A DNA stretch of 13,573 bases, taken from NCBI GenBank assembly GCA_025055465.1, contig JANWXA010000028.1, forward strand, positions 1 through 13,573, given 5' to 3'. Positions 13,067-13,573 of this stretch are shown piece by piece. Under the pieces are notes generated by a model, which was not told where the DNA came from, did no database searches, and was given only the letters and a program-made list of their open reading frames with translations. The position numbers and the translations under genes were made by a program. Numbering within the stretch: position 1 is the first letter of the stretch; each line of letters starts with the position of its first letter. Source of the stretch: Candidatus Kapaibacterium sp. Its GTDB lineage: Bacteria; Bacteroidota; Ignavibacteria; Kapaibacteriales; HRBIN21.

Positions 13067-13573
13067 TTAGCGCACAACCACGACAACCCGTTGTCCTATC
13101 ACCCGTCCCGCCTGCTCTATCTGCACTGTGTACGTCCCACTCCCCGACACAGCCACAACCGTACGCCCGGTCCCCATAACCAACCGCCGCTCTACTTCCC
13201 GTCCCGCCGCATCCCGCACCACGATCACCCCTTCCCCTTCCACCACGTATCGGATCTCCATTACCCCTCCCAGCACCGGCTGCGGCACCACCTCCAGCAC
13301 CGCCCTCTCCTTCGCTTCTGCTACGCTCACCACCACTTGCACCTGTGCTTGCCTACTCCAGGCCGAATCACACCGATTCTGTACCACGCACCAGTACGTC
13401 CCCACATCCCCCTGCTCCGCTGCCGACTTCTCATACCGTGGCGACGTTGCCCCAGCTATCGGCTGCCAGTCCTTGTACCACTGGTACTGCAGCTCGTCCC
13501 CGCTGGCCTGAATCTCCAACACCAACGGCTGCCCCAACTGTACCTGTACCACTGCCGGTACATCTTGCACAAT
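13067..13573 (-). CDS. Ig-like domain protein with T9SS sorting domain, 5' end outside window
   Basis: Only the C-terminal 168 residues are present. The frame runs off the window edge, so its start is unknown. One Ig-like repeat (about the first 80 residues: G.PLVLEIQASG, YQWYKDWQPIAGA, GDVGTYWCVVQNRC) is followed by a T9SS C-terminal domain (VVPQPVLGGVMEIRYVV, VVRDAAGREV, GSGTYTVQIEQAGRVIGQRVVVVVR). It is a paralogue in architecture of the next gene downstream. The sorting domain is strikingly valine-rich and the coding strand strongly G-rich compared with its neighbours. Its own terminator follows. Confidence 0.88.
   Translation of the reverse strand: MVQDVPAVVQVQLGQPLVLEIQASGDELQYQWYKDWQPIAGATSPRYEKSAAEQGDVGTYWCVVQNRCDSAWSRQAQVQVVVSVAEAKERAVLEVVPQPVLGGVMEIRYVVEGEGVIVVRDAAGREVERRLVMGTGRTVVAVSGSGTYTVQIEQAGRVIGQRVVVVVR

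Overview
The window looks like ordinary chromosome from a member of the Bacteroidota/Chlorobiota (FCB) group with moderately high GC. Three signs support this. Three consecutive secreted proteins end in type IX secretion (T9SS) C-terminal sorting domains. Several upstream regions carry the TAnnTTTG promoter element typical of Bacteroidota. Genes are compact, often with very short or overlapping junctions. A Kapabacteria- or Ignavibacteria-like lineage is my guess, made from overall impression rather than any marker gene. There are no transposases, phage genes, CRISPR arrays or integrases.

Left part (1-3880): a tRNA-Leu(UAA) runs head-on into mutL, which encodes an endonuclease-type MutL. Divergent from mutL is a 479-residue protein with an aldo/keto reductase-like barrel in which all four catalytic tetrad positions appear substituted, so it is a candidate pseudoenzyme. 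A 393-bp gap between convergent genes follows. It has no credible ORF but is rich in inverted repeats.

Middle part (3880-8370): a pyridine-nucleotide (NAD) locus arranged around a divergent promoter region at about 5392-5471. Leftward run a peroxiredoxin/thioredoxin-like protein and then L-aspartate dehydrogenase (NadX, de novo NAD synthesis), separated by two tandem hairpins. Rightward run a DUF4505/UPF0598 protein (homologue of human mitochondrial C8orf82, function unknown), nicotinate phosphoribosyltransferase (PncB) and nicotinamidase (PncA), which together form the salvage route from nicotinamide. The DUF4505 stop codon directly abuts the pncB start. This is the most informative context in the window for an uncharacterised family.

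Right part (8371-13573), all on the minus strand: a partial Ig-domain T9SS protein, an intrinsic terminator, a four-Ig-domain T9SS protein, a second strong intrinsic terminator, a secreted HExxH metalloprotease, an ABC ATPase (4-nt GTGA overlap) and an MltD-like lytic transglycosylase (8-bp gap). The second terminator lies inside the beginning of the metalloprotease reading frame, which suggests attenuation or read-through control, or a non-canonical start.

The best leads are the DUF4505-NAD linkage, the tetrad-less aldo/keto reductase and the terminator-start overlap. I did not find a complete new defence or mobile system.
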